From Piromyces finnis (Eukaryota; Neocallimastigomycota; Neocallimastigomycetes; Neocallimastigales; Neocallimastigaceae), in the NCBI GenBank assembly GCA_002104945.1, contig MCFH01000040.1:434328-498327 (forward strand): 64,000 bases of DNA. The letters run 5' to 3'. The notes under the pieces were generated by a model. It was not told the DNA's origin. It saw only the letters and a list, made by a program, of their open reading frames with translations, and ran no database searches. Each line of letters begins with the position of its first letter. Positions within the stretch are counted from its first letter, which is position 1. A program made the position numbers and the translations under genes. Of the stretch, positions 1-12,078 are shown piece after piece.

Positions 1-1222
1 TCAAATACTACACCTGTAGCTACATCAAATTCAAAAGCGACAACAATAAAAGCAGCCTCTACTACAATTAAACCATTAATTCCATTACTATCAACCCCTA
101 TATTATCAGCAAAACAACCTACATTAACAACATCGATATCATCCTCTTCAACTAATTTAGCTGCGAAAATTGTGCCAAAACCTATTGCACCATTAACATC
201 AATACCACCGTTAGGTGCTGTACCATTGCCACTTTCAACTTCATTAAATGTAAAGCCAAATTTAAGCGTTCCACAAGTTATGCCATCCATGTTATCAAAT
301 CCAAAATTATTCCCACTTTTATTTTCATCAGATTCAGTAAATTTAATTTCTAATGCAGCAAAAACAGTAGCAGAAAATCTAGCTAAATCATCTCTTCCAA
401 CTACGTCATCAGTTAGCAGTACTGTAACATCAGTACCATCGGCTACTTCATCAAATACAACCTTAAATTCATTAGTTTCAACTTCATCCACTGCTCCTAC
501 AACTACATTAAATACTGTAACAAACCCAATTTCATCAGCACTTTCTATACTATCTACTCTTCCATTATCCAACCCTGCCATAACAACACCACTTAATTCA
601 ACGTCTCTTGCATCAAAAGTAACAACATCAACGCTAATAAATCCAGTTAAAAAAGAATTAAAAAATGAAGGTATTTCACCGATAAATACGACACCTAATA
701 CATCTGTATCCACTTCTTCAATTCCAATTAAAACTGATAATAAAAATAATAATAATAATAAGACTTTAACAAAAAATAGTAACACATATGTTGATGAAAA
801 AAGAAGAAAGTTTTTGGAAAGAAATAGAATTGCAGGTAAATATATATATATATACCTAAATATAGTAAACCAAATAAATAAATTATTAATTTCATAGCAT
901 AATTAATTAATTTTATTTAATTCCTTATTTTATAGCTTCCAAATGTCGTCAAAAGAAAAAAGCTTGGGTTCAAGATTTGGAAAAGAAATCAACTGAAGTT
1001 AGTATTGCCAACAGGAATTTAAAAATTATTGTTAATCAACTAAAAGATCGGGTAGCTATTTTAAGAGGTCAACTCTTACTTCATAAAAATTGTCAAAGTA
1101 AAGTAATACAACAATATCTTCAACAATCTTCAATTAATTTATCAATTCAAAATACATTACAATCCCTTAATCAAAATTCAGTAGGAAATCAGTCTCTATT
1201 AAATTTTAATAAAATCCAATAA
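1..1222 (+). CDS. bZIP transcription factor, ATF2/Atf1-like (5' partial)
   Basis: Exons 1..835 (open from the window edge, so the start lies upstream) and 936..1222, joined by a GT-AG intron in phase 1. The N-terminal part is low-complexity Ser/Thr/Pro/Asn-rich, as in activation regions of stress bZIPs. The join restores a basic region reading KRRKFLERNRIAASKCRQKK, with the bZIP signature N-x7-R and the Trp-Val-x-x-Leu-Glu-Lys stretch typical of ATF2/Atf1. A heptad-like leucine region follows (roughly the first 40 residues after the basic region), then a short Gln/Asn-rich tail. Family members bind CRE-like sites as dimers in the nucleus and usually respond to stress MAP kinases. The N-terminal MAPK-docking part is not visible. 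Family call is firm, exact orthology is not. Confidence 0.88.
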
Positions 1223-1532
1223 TTTTTCTTTTTTTTTAAAAAAAAAAAAAATAATAATAACAATAATAATTTATGCATCTATGTTCACTAACTTTAATAA
1301 TGAAAGAAAATTAAATTTTATAAAATTTCTTTAATATTACTTAAAAACTCAATAAATGAATTGTTTACATCCCTATTAAAAAAAAAAAAAAAAAAAAAAT
1401 CTATAAAAAAAAAAAGCATTTATTAGTTTATTTTTTTATTTTATTTTTATTATTATTTTAATGTTAAAAATAGTTTTCTAGTAATTTATTGTTTATACTA
1501 ATTTTATCATTATTTCTATAAATTGTTTATTC

Positions 1533-1565
<33 letters not shown>

Positions 1566-2129
1566 GTAATTACAATTTTTAAAAAGAAAAAGAATATAAT
1601 AAGTTCATGGTTAATATTTCATTATAACTCATTTTTCAGGTTTATAAATAATAATTTATCCTTATCCTTAAATTTTATATTTTCCTTTATTTTTTAATCT
1701 CTTCAATTTTTTTTTTCTCAAGATTTTTAATAGGAAAAAATAAATTTTATTTGATTTATTATTATTATCCTTTTATATATGTTTATAATAAAAGAAAGAA
1801 AATCATTTGCTTTGTTAATAAAATAATTATTTATTTTAATTCATTTAAGAGGTATTTTTAAAACTTTTGGATTTTACTTATATAAATTAAATAGTATTTT
1901 TTTAATAGATATTAGATTGTTTTTGCTATATTGTTAATAGTATTAATCACAATTATTACTGAAAGATTATTATTAATTAGATATAGTGTATATATATATA
2001 TTTTATTATTATTATTATTATATTATATTATAATAATTGCATTAATATTAAAAATCAATCTATAAAAATAATTATTCCAAAACGATTGGTAGTAAATAAT
2101 AGAAAAAAAATGAAGCATTCCTTTTATAT
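1223..2129. other. gene-free A/T stretch
   Basis: No convincing coding exon. It holds the 3' flanks of the convergent bZIP and PEX14 genes, an A run near 1379..1399 and a T run near 1540..1565. Confidence 0.7.
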
Positions 2130-3432
2130 TTATTCATCATTATTTTCTTCATTTTGTTTTGTTTCTGTTGATTGTATTTGCCAAGCTGGTATGGCTGGTT
2201 TTTGATTTAAGAATGAAAATCTTGAAGTCATTGAAGAATCAATTTCATTAGTCTTTTTTACACCATTAGATTCACCGGAAGAAGAGGAAGAAGCAGTAGC
2301 TGAAGAATCCGGTGTAGTTCCTTGATTACTTAAAGTCATTCTATTAACAATTAATGATTTTAATGATTTTATTTCATTTTGTAAATCTTGTAAAACAGAG
2401 TCATTTGTTTCTTTTGACTTTTCAATTATCTGTTGATTATTATTATTTAATTATTTAATAAGAATTAATTAATAATTATAAATTTTTTAAAATCTAATAT
2501 TCTTATTATGACATTTCCATCTTTAAATATAATATTAATAATAATAATAATAACAAAATTTTATGCTTATATTCTACATATTTTACCTTTGGAATTAAAG
2601 TTTTAACATTTTCTAAATCATTCTTTATAGTTCTAATTTCTTCATCTCTCTTTTCATCAGCTTCCTTTAAGCTATTTAATGATTTGGTTAATGTATCCAT
2701 AAATGATTTTATCTTTTCACCTTGTTCATCCATTAATTTTATTGCTGTTTGAGTTTCAATCTTTGAAGAATTAAGTGCTTCGCTTGCAATATCCAATTGT
2801 TTTGTTAATTGTTCATTATTATTTTGAAGATCTTTCGTTGAAGGAATTTGAAGTAAATCTGGTAAATATTTCTAGTTTAATAATTAATATTGAAGTTTCA
2901 TTATTAAAATAATTTAAATATAAAAATAAAAATTACGAAAAAAAAAATAATAATAAGATTTTAATAATAATTTATATTATGTAAATATTGAATAATAATA
3001 AAAAAAAAAAAGGGGTATTGTCTTTTTTCTTTCAATTCTAGTAAAATTCAAGATTATCTCATTATATTTTAATTTATAATAAATATAATTAATAATAATA
3101 ATCTTTACCTTTAAGGCCTTGTATAATGCATAACTGACACCACCAATAATAGCTGTGCCAATAAAATAATCTTTCCAACCTAAATACTTTGGTGGAGGTT
3201 GAACAATTTGCATATATGGATTTGATGGAAGTTGTGGAGCACCACCAGCAGCAACAACAGCATTTGATTGGGCACCATTACCATCAGCTCTTGAAAGAGC
3301 TTCCTTAATTTCTTCTTGTGTTAAACCTTTTGATTCAAGAAAAGCAACTCTTTTTGCTAAAGGAGCTTTTTGAACCTTTGGATCTTTTAAAAAACTTGTT
3401 GCACTACTAACTAAATTTTCTCTTAAGGCCAT
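2130..3432 (-). CDS. PEX14: Peroxisomal membrane import docking protein PEX14
   Basis: Exons 3432..3109, 2871..2587, 2429..2130, all phase 0, giving 302 residues. Residues about 3-50 form the conserved Pex14 N-terminal helical domain (SATSFLKDPKV, APLAKRVAFLESKGLTQEEI) that binds WxxxF motifs of the import receptor Pex5. After a Pro/Ala linker, residues about 87-106 (WKDYFIGTAIIGGVSYALYK) make one hydrophobic segment, followed by KKYLPDLL, the usual Pex14 layout. A coiled-coil rich in Lys/Glu follows (about 120-225), and the tail has the fungal IPAWQ motif. Family knowledge: Pex14 with Pex13 docks cargo-loaded Pex5 at the peroxisome membrane. The gene looks intact. It is divergent from PPIL2 with 373 bp between start codons. 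A functional peroxisome in this organism is inference only. Confidence 0.93.
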
Positions 3433-3805
3433 TCTATGCTAAAAAAAAAAAATGAATCGAAACTTTGAATTAATAATTTATTTTTTTTTTAAAATGTTTT
3501 TTTATATTAATTTATTAAACTCTTTTAAAAAATAATAATGCAACAGTGATATTTGTAATAATGTTTGATGCTTTAATATTTTACAAAACATTAATAATAT
3601 ACATACTTTTTAAAGCTTTATTGAAACAATAATTATTGAGAATAGATAAAAAAAAAAAAAATAAAAAAAAAAATAAAATAAAAATAAAAAATTTATATTA
3701 AGTCATGTGATATACTCTTTTTTTAATAATTAAATGGATTAAAACTAAAAGTATTTGAATTTTTTTACATTTTTTAGAATATCAAGATTTTAGAATAACA
3801 CAAAA
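3433..3805. promoter_or_regulatory. bidirectional promoter PEX14/PPIL2
   Basis: Intergenic space between two divergent start codons. It contains TCATGTGAT at 3703..3711, an E-box-like element (CATGTG core) seen also between POLE and the RabGAP gene, and as TCACGTGAT between the Sm E and DPH3 genes. The rest is A/T runs. Regulatory role is inferred from position and recurrence. Confidence 0.45.
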
Positions 3806-6400
3806 ATGGGTAGAAAATCGGATAAAATGTATATTACTCACAGTGAATGGAGTAATGAATTCGAAGGAGGAATGAGTTTTGGGTAGTTATACATTATGAA
3901 TGAATCAATCAATTTAATATATTTAAAATATATTTGTCTATAATTTTTAATTATTATTAAACTAAATTAAAGTCAATTTTTATTCTCTATAATAATGTAA
4001 ATCCTTAAATAATTATTATCTATAATACTAAATATAGAGGATGTAAAGTTCGTAAACAAAAAGAAAATTTTAAAAGATTACCATTTGATTGTTGCGCTTT
4101 ATCACTTCAACCATTTGAACATCCAATGTGTACCCAAGATGGAACAATTTTTGAACTAATGAATATAGTACCATGGTTAAAAAAGTAATTATATTTCTTA
4201 AAGTAATAATAAAAAAAAAAAGTGAGAAAGAAGAAAGAAAAAGAAAAGCAAATATTTATAAATATATGATTTATCGCTAATATTTATATTTATATTTTTA
4301 ATATTAATACTATAACATTGCAAAATTAATTTAACATACATTTTATGAAATAAAATTTTAAATTTAAAATTTAAATTTACTTAATTATATTAAAATTGAA
4401 ATATTTATGCATGAATCCATTTTTGTTTATCATCACTTATAACAAATACAATTCAATAAATAACAATAAAAAAAAAAGGTATGGAACATCACCAATTACA
4501 GGAGAAAAATTAAGTGCAAAATCATTAATTAAATTAAATTTTGCTAAGAATTCAAAAGGAAAATATCACTGTCCAGTATCATTTAAAGAATTTACTGACA
4601 ATACTAAAATAGCAGCTATTAAAACTACAGGAAACGTATATGAATATGATATAATAGAAAAATTAAATATAAAGCCAAAATATTGGAAAGATTTATTAAC
4701 AGATGAACCTTTTACAAGAAAAGATATTATTGTTTTACAGGTATTTAACAACATTATTATTAAATATTTTGTAGAATTATTTTCAAATATAATAAAAAAA
4801 ATCTTTTATTATTCATAATAACTTTTTTTTTTTTTTTTTTTTTTTTTTTGATATTTAAATTCTAATCATTAATATATCAAATTATTAATAAAATTTAAAA
4901 GGATCCACAAAATTTAGATAATAAAAATTACACAAATTATTATTACTTCAAAAATGGTATGAAAGCAATAAGTCAAAATGATGATGAGAATGATGATAAT
5001 ATCAATTCAAATGAAGCAACAGAAAGAATATTAAATACAGTTAAAAAATCAAAAAATTCTTCTGAAATCAAATCCTCAAATAGCTCACTTGTAGCAAGCA
5101 AAGCAAAAAAATCATATAATGCAGCACCTTATTCCCAAGGAAAAGTTTCAGCATCCTTTACTAGTACTGCTTTAAATATTGAAACAAAAAATGAATATGC
5201 ACTATTTGATAATGAAGAATATATGTTCAAACATATTAAAGACAAGGGCTACTGTAGTATTAAAACAAATTATGGTGATTTAAATTTAGGTATAAATTTA
5301 AAATTTAATTTTTTTTTAATATAAGCATTTATTATTATTGAATTCATTGAATATTATATTTATTTTTAAATTGATATTTCTTAAAAAAAAAAAAAGAATT
5401 AAATTGCAAAGCTGCTCCACGAACCTGTTATAATTTCATTATGCTTTCAAAAAAAGGATATTATAAAAATGTTATTTTTCATAGAAGTATTAAGCATTTT
5501 ATGATTCAAGGTGGTGATCCAACTGGTACTGGCAGAGGAGGAGAATCTATTTGGAAAAAAGAATTCCCCGATGAATTTAAATCTAATCTTTCACATAAAG
5601 GAAGAGGTGTTCTTTCCATGGCTAATCATGGAAAAAATACTAATGGTTCACAATTGTAAGCTCTTTTAATATAAATAAATAAAATTTGTATAGAATAATA
5701 ATTTTCATCATATGTATATATGTATATATATATATTATAAATCAAAAATTTAAAGTTTTATTACATATCGTTCATGTACTCATCTTGATAATAAGCATAC
5801 TATCTTTGGAAAATTGGTTGGTGGTTTAGAAGTTTTATCAAAATTAGAAGCAATACCAACAGATGATCAAGATAGACCATTGGTAAATAAACAATATTAA
5901 AGTAGTATAATTATTTAAGATAATTGAATATTATAATATTAATAATTAATTATTACATTATATTAATTAGCAAGAAATTAAAATAAAAGATGTTGTGGTA
6001 TTTATAGATCCATATGAAAAATTCCAAGAAGAATTAAAATTAAAAGAACAACAAATAAATGAAACTAAAGAAAAAGAAATGAAGAAGAAGGAAAATGTAA
6101 GTTCTTCAATAATATATAAATATAATCATAAATAGTAGATATATAATGCTATTATATATCTGTTATTTATAATTTAGCTTTCAATTATGTAAATAGTTTA
6201 ATAAATTTATTATTATTTCATTATTTATAATAAAGGCCTCTAAATTCACAACAACAAAAACAGGAATTGGAAAATATCTTCCAGATATGTCAAAGAGAAA
6301 AGAAAGAGAAGATGATAATCCAGGTCAATATAATGATTATGAAAAATTAATTAAAAAACAAAAATCAAATAATAATTTTGGTGATTTTAGTTCTTGGTAA
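3806..6400 (+). CDS. PPIL2: U-box cyclophilin PPIL2 (Cyc4/Cyp8-like)
   Basis: Eight exons: 3806..3882, 4038..4184, 4479..4740, 4902..5289, 5397..5655, 5756..5882, 5971..6096, 6236..6400. All phases agree and give 516 residues, close to animal PPIL2. The N-terminus KMYITHSEW and the following [16 protein letters not shown] / [13 protein letters not shown] region form the U-box (about 35-105). [11 protein letters not shown]-type sequence precedes a cyclophilin domain (about 280-440) with [19 protein letters not shown] and SQFFITYRSC. The residue equivalent to cyclophilin A Trp121 is His here ([10 protein letters not shown]); human PPIL2 has Tyr there and its isomerase activity is reported to be weak or absent. 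The C-terminus ends FGDFSSW as in the family. Nuclear; associated with the spliceosome and ubiquitin ligation in known members. Several acceptors follow A runs. Confidence 0.95.
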
Positions 6401-8266
6401 AATAACTAATTAAAAGCACTTTTAAATTTTTAATTATTATATAAATTGTTTTTATAGTATTTTAATTTAATAAAAAAAAATGGTTTTTTTTCACTTATCT
6501 ATATGTTTTATAAAAATTAAAATATTAATGGGTAGTAAATAATTATATATAAAATTATTGATTTTTTAAAGTTTAAAAAAAAAAAGAACATTAGCAAGAA
6601 TATTCTATTTTATTTTATAAAATAAAATTTTTAAAGAATAAAAATATTAAAAATAACATCTAACCCTATTGTTTTGTTTCAATTTTTCATAAAATATTAT
6701 GATTAATTTATAAATATTGTAAAAAATTATTAGTATAGAAACTGAATATTTTATTTATCTATCTATCTATTTATTCATTCATTTTATTATTTATTTATTT
6801 ATTTGTTTATTTATTTATTTGTTTATTTATTTATTTATTTGTTTATTTATCTATTTATTTATTTGTTTATTTATTTATTTATTTATTCATTCATTCATTC
6901 ATTCATTTATTTGTGTAAAAAGAATAAAAAGAATGAGTCAAATATATATATTTAATATATATATTTAATAATACTCCTATTTTTATTTATTTTTTTAAAT
7001 AAAGTATTATATATTAAAGTTACAAATTAATATTATGATCCGTTTGTATTTTGGTTGTTTTCTTTTATTTCAAATATTTATTATAATTTATATAGCATAA
7101 TATATATTAATATATTTGAATATATATCATTAATATATCTTTTAAATTGTTATATATTTAATATATATTAATATATTATAAAATACAATACTTCAATAGA
7201 TCATAATTTAATTGATTCATATTTCATTAAAATAATAATGAGACTTTAATATAATTATACTTTATTAAATATTGAATATACCATATATTGTTTTATATTA
7301 ATAAACTTTAGTATTTAAAACCAAAATAGTATTGTTTAAAGTTGTACATTTAGTATGAGAGGCAAACATTCATTACTCTAATATGAAAAATATTGGTAAA
7401 TTTTGATTTTTTTTCTTTTATGGTTTGACCTATTATCTGATCTTTTTGGTGGTGTGAATAAAGTTTATTATTAAATAAAATGGTAATGTAGCATGAAACG
7501 GTGGTGGTGATGGTTAGATACTTAATTTAAAAATTTTTGTATAACATTAATAAATTACATTTATTATTTATATACATTCTTTTACGAAATGTAAAAACTA
7601 TATATTTATATATATTTTTTTTTTTTTTTTTTTTTTTTTTGCTTTTTTGTTTTTTTGAAAAAAATTCTTTTTTTTTTTTTTTTTTTTTTGAAAATTTTTT
7701 TTATTTTTTCAATAATAAAATAAGAAACGGTGCTCGATATACTAACTCCTAAATATAATATTAACAATTGTTTTATATTAATGAAATCAAAAACAAATAA
7801 AAAAATTTTATTTATTACAAATTCTGAAGATTTTAAATATATGTTGCTTTAAATAATACATACATTACAATTAATTTTAAAAATAGATATTTTAAACAAA
7901 ATTTATATATTAATTTTGGTTTACCTATTTCTTTTAACTAATATAACAAAACATTTTTAACTTATTAAAAACGAAACAAAAAAAAAATAATTATATATTA
8001 ATATAAAAATAAGATTAATAGCAAACAAAATATATTAAAAGCAATCAATAACATATTTTTTATCATTATTTAATTAATCAATATATATAAATTATAAAAA
8101 TAAATTCAAAATAAAATAAATTCAATATTTCTTTTTTATTATCAAAAAATAAAAGAAAAAAAAAAAAGAAATTATTTAAGAAAAACTATAAAAAATATAT
8201 AATATATATATTTTTTTTTTAATTTAAGAAAATTAAAAATAATAGTTTTAAAAAAATAATTTGTTT

Positions 8267-8297
<31 letters not shown>

Positions 8298-8524
8298 GTA
8301 AATAAAAATAATTATATAATAATATAATATAAATAAACGAGTGAATTTGTGAGCAATAATAAAATCATTGTAAATATAAATTTTTATAATATATATTAAT
8401 AATTCAATAATTATATTAGTTATATATTCATTAAAAAAAAACTTTAATAAAATCAACAAATTATTAAAAAATAATAAAGAAAATATAATATTGTAAATAC
8501 AAACAAATATATTTAAATTAAACA
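6401..8524. other. gene-free stretch with tetranucleotide tract
   Basis: No supported gene in 2.1 kb. It holds the 3' flank of PPIL2, a mosaic TTTN tract (6751..6914), AT-palindrome-rich sequence near 7080..7160, a less A+T-rich patch near 7410..7515, T runs near 7618..7640 and 7670..7690, and the upstream region of the next gene. Confidence 0.65.
6751..6914. repeat. mosaic tetranucleotide (TTTA/TTTG/TTCA/TCTA)n tract
   Basis: About 160 bp with strict 4-bp periodicity, where the unit switches between TTTA, TTTG, TTCA and TCTA in blocks. This looks like an old microsatellite with point-mutated units re-amplified. Confidence 0.85.
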
Positions 8525-10510
8525 ATGGATAACAATCAACCTTCTTGTCCACCAAGGTTAGTATCATACGATAAAGCTTTAGACCATAAAATTACCAATC
8601 AATATATGAATAATATTCTTATAAATAAACAGACTGCTGTTAACAATCAAAGTATGTCTCCACAGCAAAATATAAATAAAATTGATAATATTTATAATAA
8701 TTATAATTCATCACAAATGCAAAATTATAATCCTTCATTAAATAGACCAAATAATTATATCTCTCCTAAAATAATACCTCAACAAAACTTACCATTACAA
8801 AATGTAAGAATAAACAGTAATACGGCTGGTGATTTGTCAATGCAACCTATGAATAATCATTTCCAATCCATGAATCAAAATTTAAATGTAGATATGTTAA
8901 ATCCTACATTAAATAATGATCCTTCAGATTTTAATACAAATTTTTATATAAAAGCTGAAAAAACAAAGAGATTAAGTTTCTTTGATGTTGTACCAAATGT
9001 AAAACAAATGTCTAAGCAAAATAAGCTTTCAAAATGGGCATTAATATTTATAATTATCCAAGTAATTTCTATTGTAATATTAGAATCTTTACTTTTTATT
9101 ATCTATAATAATAATTATAATGATTTAAAAAGTAAATTAGGCACTAAAATATTAGATAATGAAAATGCATTACAAATGAAAAGTTTATGTATTTACCAAT
9201 TCATATTCATATTTTCACAGTTTTATGTATTGGTGATGTATTATGATAGTTTTAGACTATCAAGTTCAATACAACTTATTACAGTTAGTATATTTAATTC
9301 TATGATAGCAGGTTACTCTTTTTATCAAATTTTTCAAACAATTCATTTATTTGATAAGTTAAAGGATGATGCGGATTTATCTCTTGATTTAAAAAAAGAT
9401 TTTTTAAGAATTAAAAATGAATATAAATATACTCAGTAAGTAATATACATATAATTATAAATCTATTATTCATAATATTAATCATTTTATAATAATATAT
9501 TAATAACTTTATAGAATTCTAGTACTAGAGATCATAATAACATCAATTCTTTGTATTAGCATGATAGGATTACTTTATATGAGCATGTTCTTATTTAAAA
9601 GATTTGGTTGGAATATTTATAGAAATGTTGGTGCTGATATTAAAAAAACTGGTAATTCTAAATTTATAGTATTAATATTTTCAATTAATGATTATAAATG
9701 ATTTTAATTATATATATATATTATTGTAATAGTTATTTTAAAGAGAAGATATAATTTTGGACTTGCAATGAAATTGAAGTTCTTTTTCATATTTGGTATT
9801 ATTGCACAAGTAAATGTTTAAGAATATAAATAATAATTGATTGTTAATATATTTGCTACTTATGCATAAATAAAATATATATATTAATAGTATTATTTTT
9901 ATTTTATATATAATAGTGTTTTATATTTAGTGATGACAAAGGTCAAATTAATTTCACCAAAAATATTTTAGATAGTTTTGATACAATCGTTAAATCTTAT
10001 GCCGCTTATGCATTAAGCATAATTTTCATAATTAATACATTTTGTGGATTTATGTCTGTAAGTTTTAAAAAATATTATAAAAAAAAAAAAAGCTTATAAT
10101 AAATCATTAATATTTATATATTTCTATATGTATAATAACAATAATAATAATCAAGGTAAAAAAGGAAAACAAATTTTTGATGGTTCTTCATATACTTACA
10201 GATATGTGCTTCATTATCTTCTCAATATATATGATTTATATAATATTTGATAATAAAGAATATGCGGCAGTAAAAATATCTTTAACTGGTTTTGGTAAAA
10301 ATCTTATGAATGTTTTCTTTTGATTATAATAATATTATTATATAATATAATTTTAATTTACTAACACAATTTAATATAATAGCTGTAATTGAAATCTTAT
10401 TACTTTTTATATCTATTTATTTCTCAATGGTAGTCATGGTAGATTTTAATACTGTAGATCTAACAGAAGATAACGAAAAAAATCAAATTGAAAGACGCTT
10501 AAGTCTTTAA
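8525..10510 (+). CDS. UPF0658 Golgi-type multipass membrane protein
   Basis: Six exons: 8525..9435, 9515..9651, 9733..9809, 9917..10057, 10156..10294, 10383..10510; phases agree and give 510 residues. The first ~150 residues are Asn/Gln-rich and hydrophilic. About eight hydrophobic segments follow (near 170-193, 219-240, 250-270, 304-330, 363-380, 402-421, 428-455, 470-490). RFGWNIYRNVGAD after the fourth segment resembles the conserved K/RFGWxxYxxxGAD motif I associate with the fungal UPF0658 family (S. pombe SPAC23H3.04 type), which is annotated as Golgi membrane; molecular function is unknown. The start is the first ATG of the open frame, followed by CPPRLVSYDKA. A 45-base A run begins 15 nt after the stop. 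Confidence 0.75.
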
Positions 10511-10520
10511 TTTTTATAAT

Positions 10521-10524
<4 letters not shown>

Positions 10525-10569
<45 letters not shown>
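10525..10569. repeat. poly(A) run, 45 nt
   Basis: Uninterrupted A homopolymer immediately downstream of the UPF0658 gene stop codon. It may tolerate length change between strains and is also a risk point for assembly error. Confidence 0.95.
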
Positions 10570-10571
<2 letters not shown>

Positions 10572-11583
10572 ATCAAGATATTATTAAACAAAAAAAAATA
10601 GTGAAGGTGAATAAAAAAAATTAAATTTTTAAATTAAAAAATAAAAAATAAAATGTAATAAAGAAATATATAATATACAATATTAAAAAAAAAAGTTAAA
10701 AAGAAAAGAAAAAAAGAAACCATTTGATAAATATACATTATATATATATTAAACTTTTAATAGTTTATATAATATTATAGATTATACATAATTTATATTC
10801 TAATATTAGTTTTTGTCTAGTTTACTTATTAATTACAATATAAATAGTAAAATAAGAAAAAAATAAAAAATGACAATATTATACATATAACATTAAAATT
10901 ATTAAAATTATTAGCATTTTAAAAACTTTTAATAATATTTATTTAATTTATTTACTTAATTATTTATCTTTAATGAATGTACTTAATAACATCATTTATT
11001 AATATCTTTTTTCTTTTCAACTATTTCATTTTTACTAATATTGAAATATTGAAATAAAATAAAACTGTTAAAAAAAAAAACAAAAAAACAAAATTAAAAA
11101 ATTATATATATCAAATGATGAGCTATATAAATTATTAAATTACTTTATTATTTTATGGCTTGCAATATATAAAATATTTTAATTCTTATATTGATAATTG
11201 AATTATTATTCGGAAAGAATTATATTGAATTAATGGTAAATTATTCCTTCTTATTTAATTGAGGCTAATATTATCAAAATATCTAATATAGAAATAAAAA
11301 AAAAATATTTTAAATTTTACCCTAATCATTTTTTATTCTCAAAACATTCTTATAAAGTAATAAAAATAATAAATTACCAATTATGAAAAATTAACATATA
11401 TGTATTCTTTCTTTTTTGAATGATAAAAGTAATTATAATTTATATATGATTATGTATATAATTAATTTCATTATAGTTTTGTTTTTGTTTTTGTTTTTTT
11501 GAAAAATCTATTTAAAGTTAAAGCAAAACTAAATTTTATAATTATCATTTAATCCAATTAAAATTAATTCAATTTTAAATTCC

Positions 11584-11622
<39 letters not shown>

Positions 11623-12078
11623 TTGCAAAATAATACATTTATTTTATAAAAGTATTTTTAATTTAAAATCTCGAAAAGTAATAGTCAATTATAAACACAT
11701 ATATGTAATATATTTATTCATCTACAATAATCATTTTAAAAATTATATACAAGTAAAAACAAAATAGTAATAATAATAATAATAATAATATCATAAATCA
11801 GAAATGTTAATTGCTATATAGATAATTTATATTTTCAATTTAATTTTTTTAATTGAATTTTACATTTCGTATATTTACTACTCTATATTATCATTATCTA
11901 ATTTCTTTATATATATATTTATGTATATAATAAAAATACAACATTAAAAAGAAGTGAATAAAATAATATAAATCCTTAAATAGTCAATAAAAATATATAA
12001 TTTTTATTTAAATATCAATTCCATCCCTTTTGAAAATAATAATAATAATAATTTAATAAAAAAAGAAAAGAAAAGAAA
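10570..12078. other. gene-free A/T stretch
   Basis: No coding exon recognised in 1.5 kb upstream of the Zn2Cys6 gene. It contains a 34-nt T run at 11586..11619 and a short (AAT)n tract near 11768..11790. Confidence 0.7.

Noticed and set aside
7537-7752. Open frame of 71 codons, plus strand
   Set aside because: Consists of poly-Phe from T runs; no family similarity and no splice partners.
8172-8567. Minus-strand open frame of 131 codons
   Set aside because: Made of A/T-rich leader sequence and overlapping the UPF0658 start; Ile/Phe/Lys composition is the product of base bias.
10525-10569. 45-nt A run as a sign that the UPF0658 gene is a retroposed copy
   Set aside because: The gene contains five in-phase introns and the window is full of similar homopolymers.
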